Shown piece by piece: positions 36,801 to 47,359 of a stretch of 64,000 bases of DNA. The translations under genes were made by a program, and so were the position numbers. The notes beneath the pieces were generated by a model. It was given only the letters and a program-made list of their open reading frames with translations. It was not told the DNA's origin and ran no database searches. Source of the stretch: Manihot esculenta (taxonomy: Eukaryota > Streptophyta > Magnoliopsida > Malpighiales > Euphorbiaceae); contig NC_035176.2 in NCBI RefSeq assembly GCF_001659605.2, forward strand, positions 28,018,716 through 28,082,715, given 5' to 3'. The number at the start of each line of letters is the position of its first letter. Within the stretch, counting starts at the first letter, position 1.

Positions 36801-37298
36801 ACATGCCTCCTCATTCACTGGATTTGTATATAAATTTTCTGCCCAACAAATTACAAATGTATCGCAAGTGAAGTTGAGTCTTTCCAAGTTCGAAGTAGCC
36901 TAGTTTGGTCATTTTTTAAATATTGATCTGTGCACTGAATGAGTTTGAAATCTAAATTTGTGTTTGCTTGTAAACATTAATAAATGCCCACCGACAAGCT
37001 TTACACGCTAAAATTTGAGTTTTTCGTGAATGGAAGAGTTCATTTATTGGATGTTCATCATGGTTTGTTCACCAATGCTTATTGCGTAACATTGGTATCC
37101 TTTATGTGGAATTTTCTTTTCCAGCGGATCACAGAGAAGCAGAACAAGGTAGTAATTACTGACAGGATGTGGGCAAGACTTTTATCTTCAACTGACCAGC
37201 CAAGTTTCCTGAGCGCCAGAGTTGCAAGTAAAGCCAAGGCACAGAAGGAACCTTCAACGTTGTCGGACGGAAATAATTTGAAAGAGACGAAGCAGTAA
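25547..37298 (+). CDS. PFK3: ATP-dependent 6-phosphofructokinase (PFK3-like, cytosolic type)
   Basis: Phosphorylates fructose 6-phosphate to fructose 1,6-bisphosphate in glycolysis. Thirteen exons with in-frame GT-AG junctions give 481 aa: 25547-25648, 25864-25910, 26010-26049, 26333-26395, 26525-26662, 27008-27166, 27301-27354, 35262-35330, 35447-35576, 35654-35919, 36387-36435, 36531-36685, 37125-37298. Key sites are the nucleotide loop [10 protein letters not shown] (98-107), GGDGT (188-192; Gly as in ATP-using rather than PPi-using enzymes), PKTIDND with catalytic Asp220, and MGRYSGF. The N-terminus ([10 protein letters not shown]) and lack of a transit peptide match cytosolic plant PFKs close to Arabidopsis PFK3; exact paralogue number is inference. 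Intron 7 contains a complete antisense Ty3/Gypsy element, which makes it about 7.9 kb, yet both its splice sites and all exons are intact. Confidence 0.93.
27738..28613 (-). repeat. 3' LTR of the CRM-type element
   Basis: 876 bp; on minus it reads TGATGTGAACC...CGCGTCA. No difference from the partner at 34165-35040 was seen by eye. The minus-strand TATA candidate ACTATAAATAAGG lies at about 28052-28064, so this LTR could start transcripts running leftward, antisense to PFK exons 7 to 1. The first part of the LTR (28613-28382) is also the end of the gag-pol coding frame. Confidence 0.92.
28382..33226 (-). CDS. Gag-pol polyprotein of the CRM-type Ty3/Gypsy element
   Basis: One uninterrupted frame of about 1614 aa from the ATG at 33226 (an in-frame ATG 10 codons upstream gives a less likely start). 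Order: gag with a CCHC knuckle [14 protein letters not shown] (about residue 340-355); aspartic protease with IIDSGS (about 445); reverse transcriptase with [10 protein letters not shown] (about 855); RNase H with ECDASG (about 1000) and YTDHESL; integrase with an HHCC zinc finger (about 1180-1225) and the DDE residues in [12 protein letters not shown] and GQTEVVNR (about 1250, 1310, 1345). The C-terminus has a GPLTRNKAR motif related to the GPxTRARAK tails of chromoviruses. The last 75 or so codons lie inside the 3' LTR. All catalytic motifs are intact. Confidence 0.93.
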   Translation of the reverse strand: MTSGNGKDVASISSNFETYMQQSNEKMEEMARMMATLQENMNLMMRERVQQPAPPVRLPQRILPRGGEEEVIRRAARGGRGDQEEVAENYQIVTDNDLSSIKMKVPEFKGNNNAEEYIEWERKVEQIFECHNYSEEKKSHIAAVEFRGYATFWWDQLKSSRRGKGLRPVPEWEALKDLMRIRFVPSHYYRDLYNRLARLVQGGKSVEEYHKEMEMTMARADIEEDEHRLMSRFLGGLNSNIASELEMYDYNSMEELVEKAMKIERKIKNKSSTKYGKFQNVGGSSSTFKGSSNDLPSKGGDFKNSFQRSNPPPTSGKGMNGGSNKQQSGIPNTTPSRNIKCFKCLGNGHIASQCPNRRVMIATDDGGLVSDSDHSDGDNNDMNDMLDDVDECEEEVENALVAERGDMLVARRALNMQVKEEGLEQRDNIFYTRCLVEGKVCMLIIDSGSCTNAASETMVEKLKLTCLKHPHPYRLQWFNDSGEVKVTKQVKIPFSIGWYKDGVLCDVVPMQAGHMLLGRPWQFDRKAQHDGYSNRYTFTYEGKLVTLVPLSPLEVYEDHRKMHEKAKQDSTKRGATFKIKGSAREHDKESEGEKKLGKEARKENNQINGPLVRENQRKVKQTFYAKPRELKFAISNEQPLLLIRYKETLFTNVDVSLDHLPSSFVSMLQDFQDVFPEELPSGLPPLRGVEHQIDFIPGSTIPNRPAYRSNPMETKEMQRQVEELLEKGLIRESLSPCAVPVLLVPKKDGTWRMCVDCRAVNKITVKYRHPIPRLDDMLDELHGARYFTKIDLMSGYHQIRMKPGDEWKTAFKTKYGLYEWLVMPFGLSNAPSTFMRLMNHVLRAYLGRFVVVYFDDILIYSKTLDEHLEHVRIVLEALRTENLYAKLKKCTFCMDRLVFLGFVVSAQGLEVDEEKVKAIKEWPVPKNVTEVRSFHGLASFYRRFVKDFSTIAAPLTSIIKKEVGFQWGEEQQKAFENLKGKLTSAPVLALPNFDSIFEIECDASGVGIGAVLMQEKKPIAYFSEKLNGAQLSYSTYDKELHALVRALDVWEHYLLPKEFVIYTDHESLKHLKGQGKLNKRHGKWIERIERFPYVIKYKQGKDNVVADALSRRYTLLSVLSSKLLGFEYIKNLYVGDVDFGNVYVACEQGAFNSFYRHEGYLFKGNKLCVPRCSMRELLVLESHCGGLMGHFGVSKTYDILLEHFYWPSMRKDVGKLCSACIACRQAKSKSMPHGLYMPLPVPSSPWIDISMDFVLGLPRTKKGRDSIFVVVDRFSKMAHFIACHKADDAKVVADLFFRNVVRLHGVPRTIVSDRDTKFLSHFWRVLWSRLGTKLLFSTTCHPQTDGQTEVVNRTLGTLLRSIVGKNLATWEDCLPFIEFAYNRSIHSSTGYSPFELVYGFNPLTVLDLLPLPSNELVSLDGEKKADLVKALHEKARANMEKKTKTYADIANRGRKKMVFAPGEWVWVHFRKERFPNQRKNKLDARGDGPFQVLEKINDNAYKIDLPGEYGVSATFNVSDLSPYDDADLRTNLFKEGENDVNQHGKQGKDPLELQQGPLTRNKARKYGVTLGLHIQEFITREMTEIARDKCEKELEGHSKLITLLGVCMDEAEAN
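28614..28627 (-). promoter_or_regulatory. Polypurine tract of the CRM-type element
   Basis: AAAGAAGGGGAGAA on minus directly abuts the TGATG start of the 3' LTR. It primes plus-strand DNA synthesis and is at the same time coding sequence for KEGEN in the polyprotein. Confidence 0.8.
33814..33843. repeat. 30-nt poly(T) run
   Basis: An uninterrupted T homopolymer on + (A on the coding strand of the element) within the retrotransposon leader. Confidence 0.9.
34151..34163 (-). promoter_or_regulatory. Primer-binding site (initiator tRNA-Met)
   Basis: TGGTATCAGAGCC on minus, one nucleotide or so from the end of the 5' LTR, matches the 3' end of plant initiator tRNA-Met. It marks the start of minus-strand synthesis and confirms the element's orientation. 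Confidence 0.88.
34165..35040 (-). repeat. 5' LTR of the CRM-type element
   Basis: 876 bp, no difference from 27738-28613 seen by eye. It carries the same TATA candidate at about 34477-34489 that would drive the genomic transcript leftward. It also holds a second, non-translated copy of the gag-pol C-terminal codons (34809-35036). Confidence 0.92.
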
Positions 37299-37319
37299 TT
37301 AGAGGCGTTACTACTTGTA

Positions 37320-39584
37320 AGAAGTTCGGTGTGGTGTTAGTGTGTTTCTAAGCAGTGGTTGCTTTTCTAACTGGATTACATTTTTGTCATAATCGAAAGT
37401 ATCTAGTCGATGAATAGTGATCAATATTTTGACTAAGCTATGTACTTGTTGCGTAAGCCGACCTTTCTTCAGGTTAAATTCTTTGAGAATTCTATCATCT
37501 ATTATAATTGACAATTTGGCCAACAAAAGAACTAACAGAACTTCAACAAAGCTTTAGACATAGTTGTACAAATGCAAAGAAGAGCGATCTTTCACCGAGG
37601 AAGGCTTGAACCAATTTTTCTAGAAATAGGGCATTCGCCCGGTTTTGATTTAAAATTAAATCAAATTAAATAAATTGAAAATTAAAATTTTAGTATTTAT
37701 AAAAATAAAATCGAATTGATTTTGATCAAAAATCAAATTGAATTGAATCGGTCTGTTTCAATTTAATTTAATCGATTTGAATTTTTAATAAATTTTTTAT
37801 TTTTTATATTTTATTTTTAGTATTTTAAAATTTAATTAAAATATTTTAATCTTAATATAATTTAATATCTATATTATTGAAAATAATATACTATTATCGG
37901 TGTGATTAGGTTTAGTTTGATTTTTTTAATTTTTTTCTAATCAAAATCAAATTGAATCGAAATAATTAAAATTTTTAAAATTAAAAATCGAATCGAGTCA
38001 AAATAAATAAAAAATTGAATTAAATTTAAAAATTAATTCAGTTCGATCTATTTTTTCAATAAATCGAATACTATTCGCTTCTATCTAGATGGATAGAATG
38101 GAGTGTATAACATATCATTTAAATATGAAAATTTATTCTCTAGAAAAAGGAATTATTGAATGAGTTATAATAATTTATGAGATTTTATTATTTTTTACCA
38201 TTCTAAAAAATATACTATCGTAGGAAAAATGCAACTTCATGTGTAGAAGTGTTCAAACCTAGGTTAGGTAAATGGAAAGAAAGAAAGAAACCGCTTCATG
38301 GACTAAATCTTAAGGATAGGTTTAGGTAATATATAATCAGGTTTAAAATGTGTTTTGCTTTGCAAATTAATATACGCAGCGGTTTTGATCAAGGTCAGAT
38401 TTTGTATGCAGGGTAACTATTATCTGACCTATTTATATAATATAAATATATATTTTATAATAATATTTATATATTTTCATATGTTTTCAATTAAACATTA
38501 AAATTTAAACATTTTTTTAAAATAAAAATTATTAATAAATAATATTTTTATATAAATTTAAATAAATTCAAATAATAATTTAAGATAAATTATAAAATAA
38601 AAAATATAATTCGTATGTGATTTACTTTAAATTTTATATTCAATTTATATCAAAATAGTATTTTTTGATATTTTATAATTAATAAAATTTTAAATATTTT
38701 TGACATAAATTCATATCACAAAATATTAATTTTGATACAATTTAAATTAGAGATTCTAAATTAAAAAGAAAATAAAATTATAAGATATTTTTTATATATT
38801 TTTTTAAATTTTAATTTAAAATTTGAAACAAATTTGAGCATTGGTAATATATTAATTCAATCCGGACTCAGATAGGATGATTTTCCTTGGACCCTAACCA
38901 TTTGTATCTCTAGTTAAAATGGCAAGAGAAAATTACAATCAAGGTCCCTAGATTTTTAAAATATTAACTAATTGCACACTATTTCAAAATCACTAAATTA
39001 AATCCTATATTTTATAAAATTAAATTCTTTAGTTCTTCGTCCTAAATAATTTTTAATCAATTTATTCTAATCTTTGTATACATATAATAAATAATATATT
39101 TTAAGCGGTATAAATATTTCAAAATAACTTATTATTTGCTTAACAGAAAGATCAAAGAATTTTTTTTTACCGAATAAAAAATTAAATTTTATAAAATACA
39201 AAGATAATTTTAAAATATGAACGAATTACGTAATTTCATGAAAACTAAGAAATTTTATAGTAATTTACCCTTAATTTAGTCATTCAAAATTCATAAATTT
39301 AGTCATTCAAAATGGCTTAAAAATCTATTGAATGGGAATCAACTTGGTGCTGACAGAAGGGAGCTATAAAAGCATATGCTTTTTGCTTTTGGAATTAACT
39401 CAACATACAAATGAATTGACATTATCATTCAACAACAAATAGTTTCTTGTTCTACAAAGCTTGGAGGCACCATAAATGAACTCATGAAATGGCATATATA
39501 CTATGAAATCCCAACTGCAAAGTCCTTGTGAGGTTTCCACTTAAAATCTTATACCAGGATTAATCAAAGAGACAACAAGGCAAG
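37320..39584. other. Intergenic region between PFK and the Aurora kinase gene
   Basis: Contains the 3' flank of PFK, an hAT-type MITE (37627-38083), AT-rich DNA, and the presumed 3' UTR of the Aurora kinase gene up to 39584. The stretch 38930-39260 has TTTATAAAATTAAATTCTTT-type motifs shared with the foldback repeats at 16.2 and 49.8 kb. No further gene is seen. Confidence 0.5.
37627..38083 (-). mobile_element. hAT-type MITE, moderately decayed copy
   Basis: It aligns by eye over its full length with the reverse complement of the young MITE at 50841-51300, including TTTTATTTTTAGTATTTTAA in the middle. Most CCG and CG sites of the young copy are changed to TTA, TG or CA here. The flanks TCTAGAAA (37619-37626) and TCTAGATG (38084-38091) share six of eight bases, consistent with a decayed 8-bp hAT target duplication. 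Confidence 0.65.
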
Positions 39585-42500
39585 TTAAGCCCTATATGTG
39601 CCAGAGGGATCAGCATTCTGAACAATCCAAGAATGCTCAAGTAGCTTGTGCAGTGGCAGGCGCTGTGCAGAGTCCTTGACAAGCATCTATCAATAAAAGG
39701 AAAAAGGATCTCAAATTAGGCATCATTCCTCGTGAAAACTTAGAACAAAATGTAACAAACGTGGATTTTAAATCTTTAAAACAGATTTTCACCTGACTAA
39801 TAAGGTCCTTGGCAGCAGAAGAAACAGCGGGTTTAGGAGGGAACTTTAGATCCACTTGCACAATCCTGTTCACAATAAATACACATCAGCTATACAAGAA
39901 AGCATACAAGGATATTTTCAAGCAAATCTATAATCTATCCTCGACATGGTTTTAAATCAAGGTTAGGGAAGCTTTCGCAGTCACGAAACAAGCCTGTAAC
40001 GACTATAACAGCAATAGTAACAGTTTGATACTACGCAAATTTTTTAAAATTTGCCGGATCATAAATAAAATGATATTGATTAAAATTGAATTTAGAACAA
40101 TGAAAATATAGATTATTTAATTAAAGTTAAATATCATATAGTTTTAAGAAAAATCAACATAGTCTTTATATAAATCGAGTAAACTAATAACTAAAAAATA
40201 TAATTTTAACTCAAAACTAACACTTTAATCCACAATTAAAAAAAAAGAGAGAAAAACAACTAAAAACTAAAATACATAAAATTTAATTAACTTTTTAGAA
40301 AAAATAAGTTTAGAAATACAATAATTTATGATGGATCTATACTTATAGGAGAAATATGTAGGGAAGATTGAAATTTGAAAGAGAAAGAAAAGATAAAACT
40401 TAAAAATTATATTTTGAAACTGCTGAAAAATGTAGAAACTAATGAAAATAAGTATAGAAGGTAGAAGAGGAAGGATATAAAAGAATTTTAATCACAGAAA
40501 ATGTAGTTATGCCGTTATGCTTGCAAATCAGTGAGACCATTGAATAATGGAGTAATGGGTAACGGCCTCCAAAACCCATAAGGCCGTTATTTAAAACTAT
40601 GATTCTCCAATATTCATTCATTCATATAGAACTTGTAGTCATTAACAAATCAAGCCTCTACATGAAAATTTTTTGTGCCTTTGCCTCTGTAAAAGAAAGA
40701 ATATGAACTGTTGCATGCTATATTCACCCTTTTCCATTTCATAGTTCATGATTTACCTTCTGTATGTGTCTGAGTGTTCCTTGGCCTCAAAAGGAGGTAC
40801 TCCATACAAAAACTCATAACACAAAACTCCCAGGCTCCAGATATCTACACTAGCATCATGCTCTACGCTTTCCACTGCACCATCAATAAAGTATCAAATG
40901 AATATGAACCCATAATGATGTGTTGGAAACAGATCGAAGCAATTGTCTAGCCAATGCTTTTTATCTACATACCCATCTCAGGTGGCAGGTAATCCAATGT
41001 TCCACACATTGTCCGTCTACGGTTAAATGTATGCACTGACCAACCGAAATCTGCAATCTTCAGCTCACCCTGATAAAATAAGAGAAGATTCACATTATAA
41101 GCACATGACAAGTCTAACAGTTAAGCTACACGTGAAATATTGTTAAGGATGTCTGTCAGCACCTGTGCACCAATCAAAAGGTTCTCCGGTTTGATGTCTC
41201 TGTGAATTACATGTTTGCCATGGCAATAAATCAGTGCCCGAGCTAAAGATGCAACATACTGCCACATTGATAACATTCATGAACATCAGAACTTGTAATC
41301 AGTTTTAAGCAGAAAAATGAAGAGCCATGTCGTCCAATGGAACATGTAGCTCCTCTATTATACATGAGGTAAAGGAAATTGTTCAATTGCAAATGAAATG
41401 AAAAGAGGGACCAAAGGCACGTATTAAACTATTAATCATATGAAAAGTAATTAAACTCAAGTCAAATGAAAGTTGTATCATAAAAATAACTCACTGTAGC
41501 AGCTCGTCTTTCACTGAAGTATTTACACTTCTGCAATTCTTTGTATAGTTCGCCCTTCGCTGCATATTCTAGTATCAGGTAAACTCGTTTCTGCAATTAT
41601 AGACAAACACATTAATATACTTTTCAAGCATTTCCAAAACACTTTTGAAAGTCAATAAACACCACAATCCTACAAATTACCTGATCGTAGAAATAACCAT
41701 AAAGGCGCAAGATATTGGGATGACGCAGATGACTTTGAATCTCAACTTCTCTACGGAGCTGATGTTCAACTTGTGATTGCTGCAACTGGCTCTTAAATAG
41801 CACCTTTAGAGCCACAATATGATTGCTCTGTTTCAGGAGACATACACATTCCGTTAGTTAGACAACTGCCAGTAAAAAATCCAAAAAGACAATAGAAAAG
41901 ATTGTACAGTTAGATCTGGTAGCAACTCATCTAAGAATAAGAAACTACTGGGATATAAAATATTAAAAAAAAAAAACTCTTCTCTCTTCTCTATTTCCCT
42001 AGAGTTTCTTCATGTGCGAACAAGAACAACACCCAAAAACTAAATCATTTAATTACAACTGAATACAGGAGAGGATCATTTGCATTCAACAAGCAAACAT
42101 TCAGTCGATTAATGATTTAACTGCATCCATTATCATAAAAATTAGTACGACTAATGGTAACTACTGAATGCTAATGATCCATGAAAACTGACCCTCTTCT
42201 CTCGGGCTAAGTACACATGACCAAACTTTCCTCGTCCAAGAGGTTTTCCTATATCGAAATCATTCAGTGTCCATCTTTTTTTCTCTACGGCCGCCGCTTC
42301 TGGAGTAGCCTGCAACAACATACATAGAATATAGAGCATTATTAAATGGCGCTTGGAAAAACTAAAACCATATGTTTTTCAAATTAACATTTTAAGCTCG
42401 GATTCAGTCAAAATATTTCCAGATTTATAAAATCTGCTAACCCTAAAAAACAGTAAAGAGTAAAATTTCCTATGAACATAAATATTTAGAATTAGTGACG

Positions 42501-42804
42501 AACTTAAAAATTTCTATTCTACATTATGGAATAGAGAGAAAGAGAAACATCAATTGTTTCTTTCATCCCTGCATTGTTTCCCAAGAACCGAACGCGAGAA
42601 AAAGAAAATCCACGGGCCAATTCAAAGAACTAAACAAGAACAGCATTTCCAAAAGAAAAAATTAGACATTAAATTGAGATCTCGTACAGAAATCGAAGAT
42701 TAAAAATGCGGAAGCTGAACAACCAACATCATAACGGCAATTACAACACAATTATTTTAATCAATTACCTTCTCTTGCGGTTGGGTCTCTGCAGCAATAG
42801 CCAT
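39585..42804 (-). CDS. AUR1: Alpha-Aurora serine/threonine kinase
   Basis: Mitotic kinase of the plant alpha-Aurora group, which acts at the spindle and cell plate and phosphorylates targets such as histone H3. Nine exons, all junctions in frame, give 293 aa: 42804-42769, 42309-42193, 41827-41681, 41590-41495, 41258-41163, 41069-40973, 40874-40757, 39865-39793, 39686-39585. Visible motifs are the glycine loop GRGKFG (37-42), catalytic Lys59 (VALKV), HRDIKPEN with Asp153, DFG at 171-173, and the activation segment RRRTMCGT with Thr184. The short N-terminus ([12 protein letters not shown]) and near-complete match in length to the 294-aa Arabidopsis AUR1 support the alpha group; AUR1 versus AUR2 is not resolvable by eye. 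A MITE-like repeat sits in the intron between exons 7 and 8. Confidence 0.93.
39946..40602. mobile_element. MITE-like element in an Aurora kinase intron
   Basis: The left end ATGGTTTTAAATCAAGG and the right end, ATAGTTTTAAATAACGGCC as reverse complement, form inverted termini. The interior is AT-rich and has the right-end GTAACGGCC and GGCCGTTAT motifs seen in a common plant repeat type. The family and target duplication are unclear. It lies in the intron 39866-40756. Confidence 0.4.
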
Positions 42805-42930
42805 GAGAGAGGGAGAGAGAAAGATTCGGGAGAATTGAGCAATTAATCGAAGGAAGAGAGGTTGGAGGAGATGGAAGAGACGGAGGAGGAAATGAAGGGG
42901 AGATGGAGATCCTTCAATAAAACGCTTTGC

Positions 42931-42935
42931 AACGG
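42931..42935 (+). promoter_or_regulatory. MSA-like core (AACGG) in the Aurora promoter
   Basis: GCAACGGTCG lies about 127 bp upstream of the Aurora start codon. AACGG is the core of the mitosis-specific activator element bound by three-repeat MYB proteins, and it acts in both orientations. G2/M-phase expression would fit; the motif is short, so this is suggestive only. Confidence 0.4.
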
Positions 42936-43049
42936 TCGAATTAGTAAGATCTGCCACGTGGTCCAATCCCGCTCGAGATCCTTTTCAAAAAATTTGTCTT
43001 TTACAGCTTTGCAAGAGGAGCGTCTACCGATTCACAGTGTCTTAATATA

Positions 43050-46000
43050 ATGAGAAGAAAGAAGTTCAGTCTATCGTCACAGCACCTATGACATTGGTGG
43101 GTCACTGAGTTGTGTTGGTGGGCCTGTAGGGCTCATTGGGCTTCTCATATCACCACCCACTAAGCAATTTGAAATATAGAGAAAATTACAAAAAGAAAAA
43201 ACTACTTTTTGCGATAATTCGACTTTTCACGAACATGTAATACGCATGCCCACCAAATGTTGACGCGACTGCATATTTTTATTTATCGATATTAGTCCCT
43301 TTTATATGTGTAAAATATTTTAGAGGTTTCTGTTTGGAGCTAATTTACTACGGTGGTCTGGTATTTTGTTCGGAAACTTAGATTTCGGCTTGGCTTGGTC
43401 GAGTTCTTGTTTCTCGGCTTGGTCTGGTTGTCTTGAATTCCTCTTGACTCGGCTTCAGTTGTTTCTGTCACCATTTCTTGTGGGTTGTGCCAGGCGTAAA
43501 TAGGTTGCTTTCTCTAAAGGTGATCGTGTTGTGTGCTTCGATGGTGGGAATGGCAGTGTGCAGTTGCGGATCCAGGAGCTTCTCTTTGGTAGGACACCCG
43601 CTGCGTCGCTGCGGCACCACCGGCTGCGCCGCTGTAGCACCTTCATCCCCTTCAAAGCATTTTTCATCCCTTTCAAAGCATTTTTCGGTTACCGGTATGA
43701 CACGTACCTTGCAGTGTATTAGGGAGAGATGATGGTGGGTTGTAGAGGTGGTTGTCTCAGGTTGGGACGTGTTTTTGGATTTGGGCTACACCTTCTATGG
43801 TTGGGCTTCTCTATTCATTGAGGTATAAGCTTAGTCTCTTATTCATAAGTTGCAATGGCCCTTTTAAGCAATTTTAATGCAAGTTAATTTGCATGGTAAA
43901 AAAAATATTTTTATAATTTAATAATAAATTAAAAATAATAAATTTTATAAATTTACATTAAAAATTTTAATAGTGTTAATAAAAATTTTAAAATAAGAAA
44001 AATTTAATAGTATTAAATGGAGAGTATTTTTTAAAAAAAATTACTTAATTTTCTTTTAAATTAAAAAAATATTTTTATTAACTAATTTTTTAATACCTAA
44101 AAAATAGTAATTTTTTTTATAAAAATCTAAATGGTAAAAATTTTAGTATAATTAGTGAATTTATTCTATATTTTTAAAATCGAACACTTAAATCTATTTA
44201 TAATTAGATTGTCTAATCTTTAATTTTTTTTATCCATTTCATATAAATCTTTTTATATTAATAATATAATTTTTTTTAATGTGATATAATAATCATTCAA
44301 AATAAGTTATGAGTTGATATAATAAAATAAAGTCACATGACAAAAGTTTGATAAGTTGGCACTTAGCCACAAACATTTTATTCAAAAAAAGGAAGATTAG
44401 GACACCATGATACTCGTGTACCATCAAGACTCAATCTCTCCTAAATATGTTGAGTTTTCATGAAAAATCACCTTTAGCAGATACAATTTAACATATCTCA
44501 TTATATCTATAATTACAATTTTTTTTATCTATTAGTTGATACCCATCAAATTTTTAGTAGATGCGATAATTGACTATATTTTCTTATATTATAAAAGTTA
44601 ATGATTATAGAGATTAAAATATGTATTCTTACACACTGATTTTAAATTCTAAACAACTCATTGCATTCGTTTATTTTATCAATTTATTAATTTTAGTATC
44701 GGAGTAACTAATATAAACGCAAACCACATCACATTTTCCTTTTAAAAATTGACCAACTGCAATTTAACGCTATTTTCGGCCACTACTTCGATAAATTTAT
44801 CTGGTATTATACAAATTTCTTGTCTACTAATCATGATAGTTCAAAAGGTTTGCATGGTAAAAAAAATTATATTATTGACTTAAAACTAATATAATAAAAT
44901 ATGTAAAAATAAATCATAATACAAAATAAATTACTAATGAATTGATTGAATTATTAAAAGTTTTTAAATAGTATTTTAAATTCAATAAAATTCTAGTGAG
45001 GTAAGTGTTTCATAATTTTTCATATAAAATATGTTCATTTTTAGCTGTATTTAAATTATTGAATTGTATTTATGCCATTTTTAGTCAATTTTATGTTCCG
45101 TGGCAAAGCAAAAGGTTCGTAAAAATATAATCAAAGATGGCTAAATATTGATTTATTAGAGGAAAAAGGTTCATAAAAAAAAAATTAATTGATGTCCTAC
45201 TTTTTTAACGATAGGTAAAGGTTCAAAATATTACTATTAGGTAGACTTGGTCATGTACCGGTTTTGGTTTGAAACCTTCAGTTGTTTTTTTTTTTAAATC
45301 AAATTAAATTGATTTAATTTTAAAATATTTTAAAATAAATTTAATTTTTTAACTATTATAATTTGATTTCAATATGATTTTAAAGCGTGTACAGTTTCAG
45401 TTTCTTCATATTCTATTAAATCCAAATAAACGTGAATTTGATTTTAATTAAAAAAAAAGTAAAAGTAAAAAATTTAAATAAAATATAAAAAAATAAAATA
45501 AAATTTAAATATTATTAAATATATATTTTATTAAATAAATAAATTATACAAAATGTATCCATTTTACATTCTATAAAAATAAAATAATATTACATTTAAA
45601 TGTAAATAACTTTTTTATAAGTTAAAAATAAATTTAAATTTAATTATTTAATAATTTAAGTTATATTTTAATTTTAAGTGATATAATTTTATAAAATAAT
45701 TTTATAAATTATAAATTATAAATCAAATTGAAATCAAATGCAACTGCCATTCATACGGATCTAAATTGATTTGTTTCTGTTTAATTTTAAATTTTAATAT
45801 ATGAAGGAGAGTCTCCAATTTAATATTTTAATTCGATTTAAGAATTAATTGACTGATATGATTTTAAATTTTACCAATCTTATTCGTTCGGTATATATTT
45901 CGAACCCGATCATACTCATGTCTGTTATTAAGGAAGGATAAAAAGGAAAAGTAAAGGGAAAAGGGCAAGCAAACTCAAGCAAATAAGGAAAGCAAAAGCG

Positions 46001-46490
46001 TCTATGGGTTCCGACTGTCTTCTTTGTCATACTAATTTAGTTATGTTTGTTGGGTTTTCTTTGCTTAGTAACTTCTCATCTTTGTTTACTGTTGTTCACT
46101 GTGTGGACAGGGGAAGACTTACATGTCTCTTTGATTTGTCTTTGTTTGCTTCGCACCAGTAGTTTCCCTTGCTTTTAGCGGTGAGTTTGCTTTTATTTTT
46201 TTGTTATCGTGTTGTATTTTCTTTTTTTCTTTGGTACAATTTTCCAGATCGAGGCTTTTTAGCTGACGATTTTTAGATTTGACTGCACTTGAATTTATAG
46301 AGAAATTGGTAGTAGAAAAATATTAGGACGCTTTTATATATTTCTTAAATTTAATTTGATTGGTTAGATTTACTTAGATCGGATTTTATTAATTTGGACT
46401 TGTATTTTTTATCTGCTTGTACTCTTCGTCTAATAAAGGTTCGACGAAATTATAAATTTAACCTTTGAAATTTTATTATTTTTTGTTTTT
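43050..46490. other. Intergenic region between the Aurora and oleosin genes
   Basis: Holds the Aurora promoter, a less AT-rich block at about 43360-43760 with overlapping open frames on both strands and an adjacent repeat of TTCAAAGCATTTTTC (about 43650-43688), then AT-rich DNA. A CGGTTTTGGTTTGAAACC-bearing stretch near 45253-45280 with AT-rich continuation to about 45850 may be another decayed foldback element. No gene is recognised. Confidence 0.45.
43119..43142 (+). promoter_or_regulatory. Two TGGGCY (site II) motifs upstream of the Aurora gene
   Basis: TGGGCC (43119-43124) and TGGGCT (43137-43142) lie about 315-340 bp before the start codon. TCP-bound site II motifs of this form are common in promoters of genes active in dividing plant cells. 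Confidence 0.4.
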
Positions 46491-46505
46491 CATGAATAAA
46501 TTATC

Positions 46506-46549
46506 AACCATGCGAATCCATCCTTGAAAAAAAGAAACCATGCGAATCC
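46506..46549 (+). promoter_or_regulatory. Duplicated AACCATGCGAATCC motif upstream of oleosin
   Basis: Two identical 14-bp copies start at 46506 and 46536, 30 bp apart, about 200 bp before the oleosin ATG. The CATGCG core is one base away from the seed RY element CATGCA. A role in seed expression is inference. Confidence 0.35.
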
Positions 46550-46672
46550 GGCCAGCCAAATAAGCGCCACGCACCACACCATAACCTTTATCTTCCAGAC
46601 GCCCTTCACCCTTTTCCTTTTGTACACATCACGAGGCGATGATATTATCCCAACACACCTCCATTCCTTCTT

Positions 46673-46685
46673 ATTATTATATATC
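46673..46685 (+). promoter_or_regulatory. TATA box of the oleosin gene
   Basis: TTATTATATATC about 50 bp before the start codon at 46734 would give a 5' UTR of only some 20-30 nt, usual for oleosins. Confidence 0.45.
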
Positions 46686-46733
46686 ATTCTCATCCCCCTC
46701 TCTCCTCTCCCCGACAATCTCTCTTCACCAACC

Positions 46734-47186
46734 ATGTCTGATCAATCAAAGCCCCTTCCCCAGATCATAGTCCCTGATCAACAGCAACCGTTCCGCCCGA
46801 CCGTCAAATTCCTCACCGCTTCCATACTGGGTGCAGCTTTCTTGCTCTTGTCTGGCTTGACCCTAACGGGGACAGTCATAGCTCTGATCGTGGCCACCCC
46901 AATTCTGGTGCTTTTGAGTCCCATTTTAGTCCCGGCGGGGATAATGGTGTTCCTGGTCACTGCTGGGCTCTTTTTTTCAGGTGGGTGTGGGTTGATGGCG
47001 ATACTGGCATTGACTTGGATGTATAATTACTTGACAGGGAAGCACCCACCTGGCGCTGATAAGCTAGAATATGCGAGAGGGCAATTAGCAAGAAAGGCCC
47101 ACGACATGAAAGAGAGAGCTAAGGAATACGGGCAATATGTCCAGCAAAAAGCTCAGGAGGCTGCTCATCAAACTCATTCATCTTGA
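46734..47186 (+). CDS. Oleosin
   Basis: Structural protein of seed and pollen oil bodies; it coats triacylglycerol droplets. Single exon, 150 aa. The N-terminal 25 residues are polar. Residues about 26-95 form the long hydrophobic hairpin with the diagnostic proline knot PX5SPX3P at 56-67 (Pro56, Ser62, Pro63, Pro67). The C-terminus ([16 protein letters not shown] onward) is the amphipathic helix typical of the family. The ORF stays open upstream to 46524, but I chose the ATG at 46734 because it starts at the conserved polar N-terminus and follows a TATA box at normal distance. AATAAA signals lie at 47332 and 47344. The compact size suggests the low-molecular-weight class, which is not certain by eye. 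Confidence 0.92.
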   Translation: MSDQSKPLPQIIVPDQQQPFRPTVKFLTASILGAAFLLLSGLTLTGTVIALIVATPILVLLSPILVPAGIMVFLVTAGLFFSGGCGLMAILALTWMYNYLTGKHPPGADKLEYARGQLARKAHDMKERAKEYGQYVQQKAQEAAHQTHSS

Positions 47187-47289
47187 TCGATCATCTTCAA
47201 CCATCTGTATGAACTCTGTGTGTGTGTGTTTTGTTCGTAGTAGTATAATTGTACTGTTTTAACTTTGATGTCAGCTTGAAGATGGTCTC

Positions 47290-47310
47290 TTTTTTTTTTT
47301 TTTTTTTTTT
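47290..47310. repeat. 21-nt poly(T) run in the oleosin 3' region
   Basis: An uninterrupted T run between the oleosin stop codon and its AATAAA signals, probably within the 3' UTR. Confidence 0.85.
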
Positions 47311-47359
47311 GTCAGAAGATGGTCTTCTGTTAATAAATCCAGCAATAAAGTTGCATTCT

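Noticed and set aside
43455..43732. Small protein-coding gene
   Set aside because: Overlapping frames on both strands without recognisable domain, start context or splice support; kept only as an unexplained island.
46524..46733. N-terminal extension of oleosin (frame open to 46524)
   Set aside because: The extension is not oleosin-like, contains the TATA region, and the ATG at 46734 gives the conserved N-terminus.
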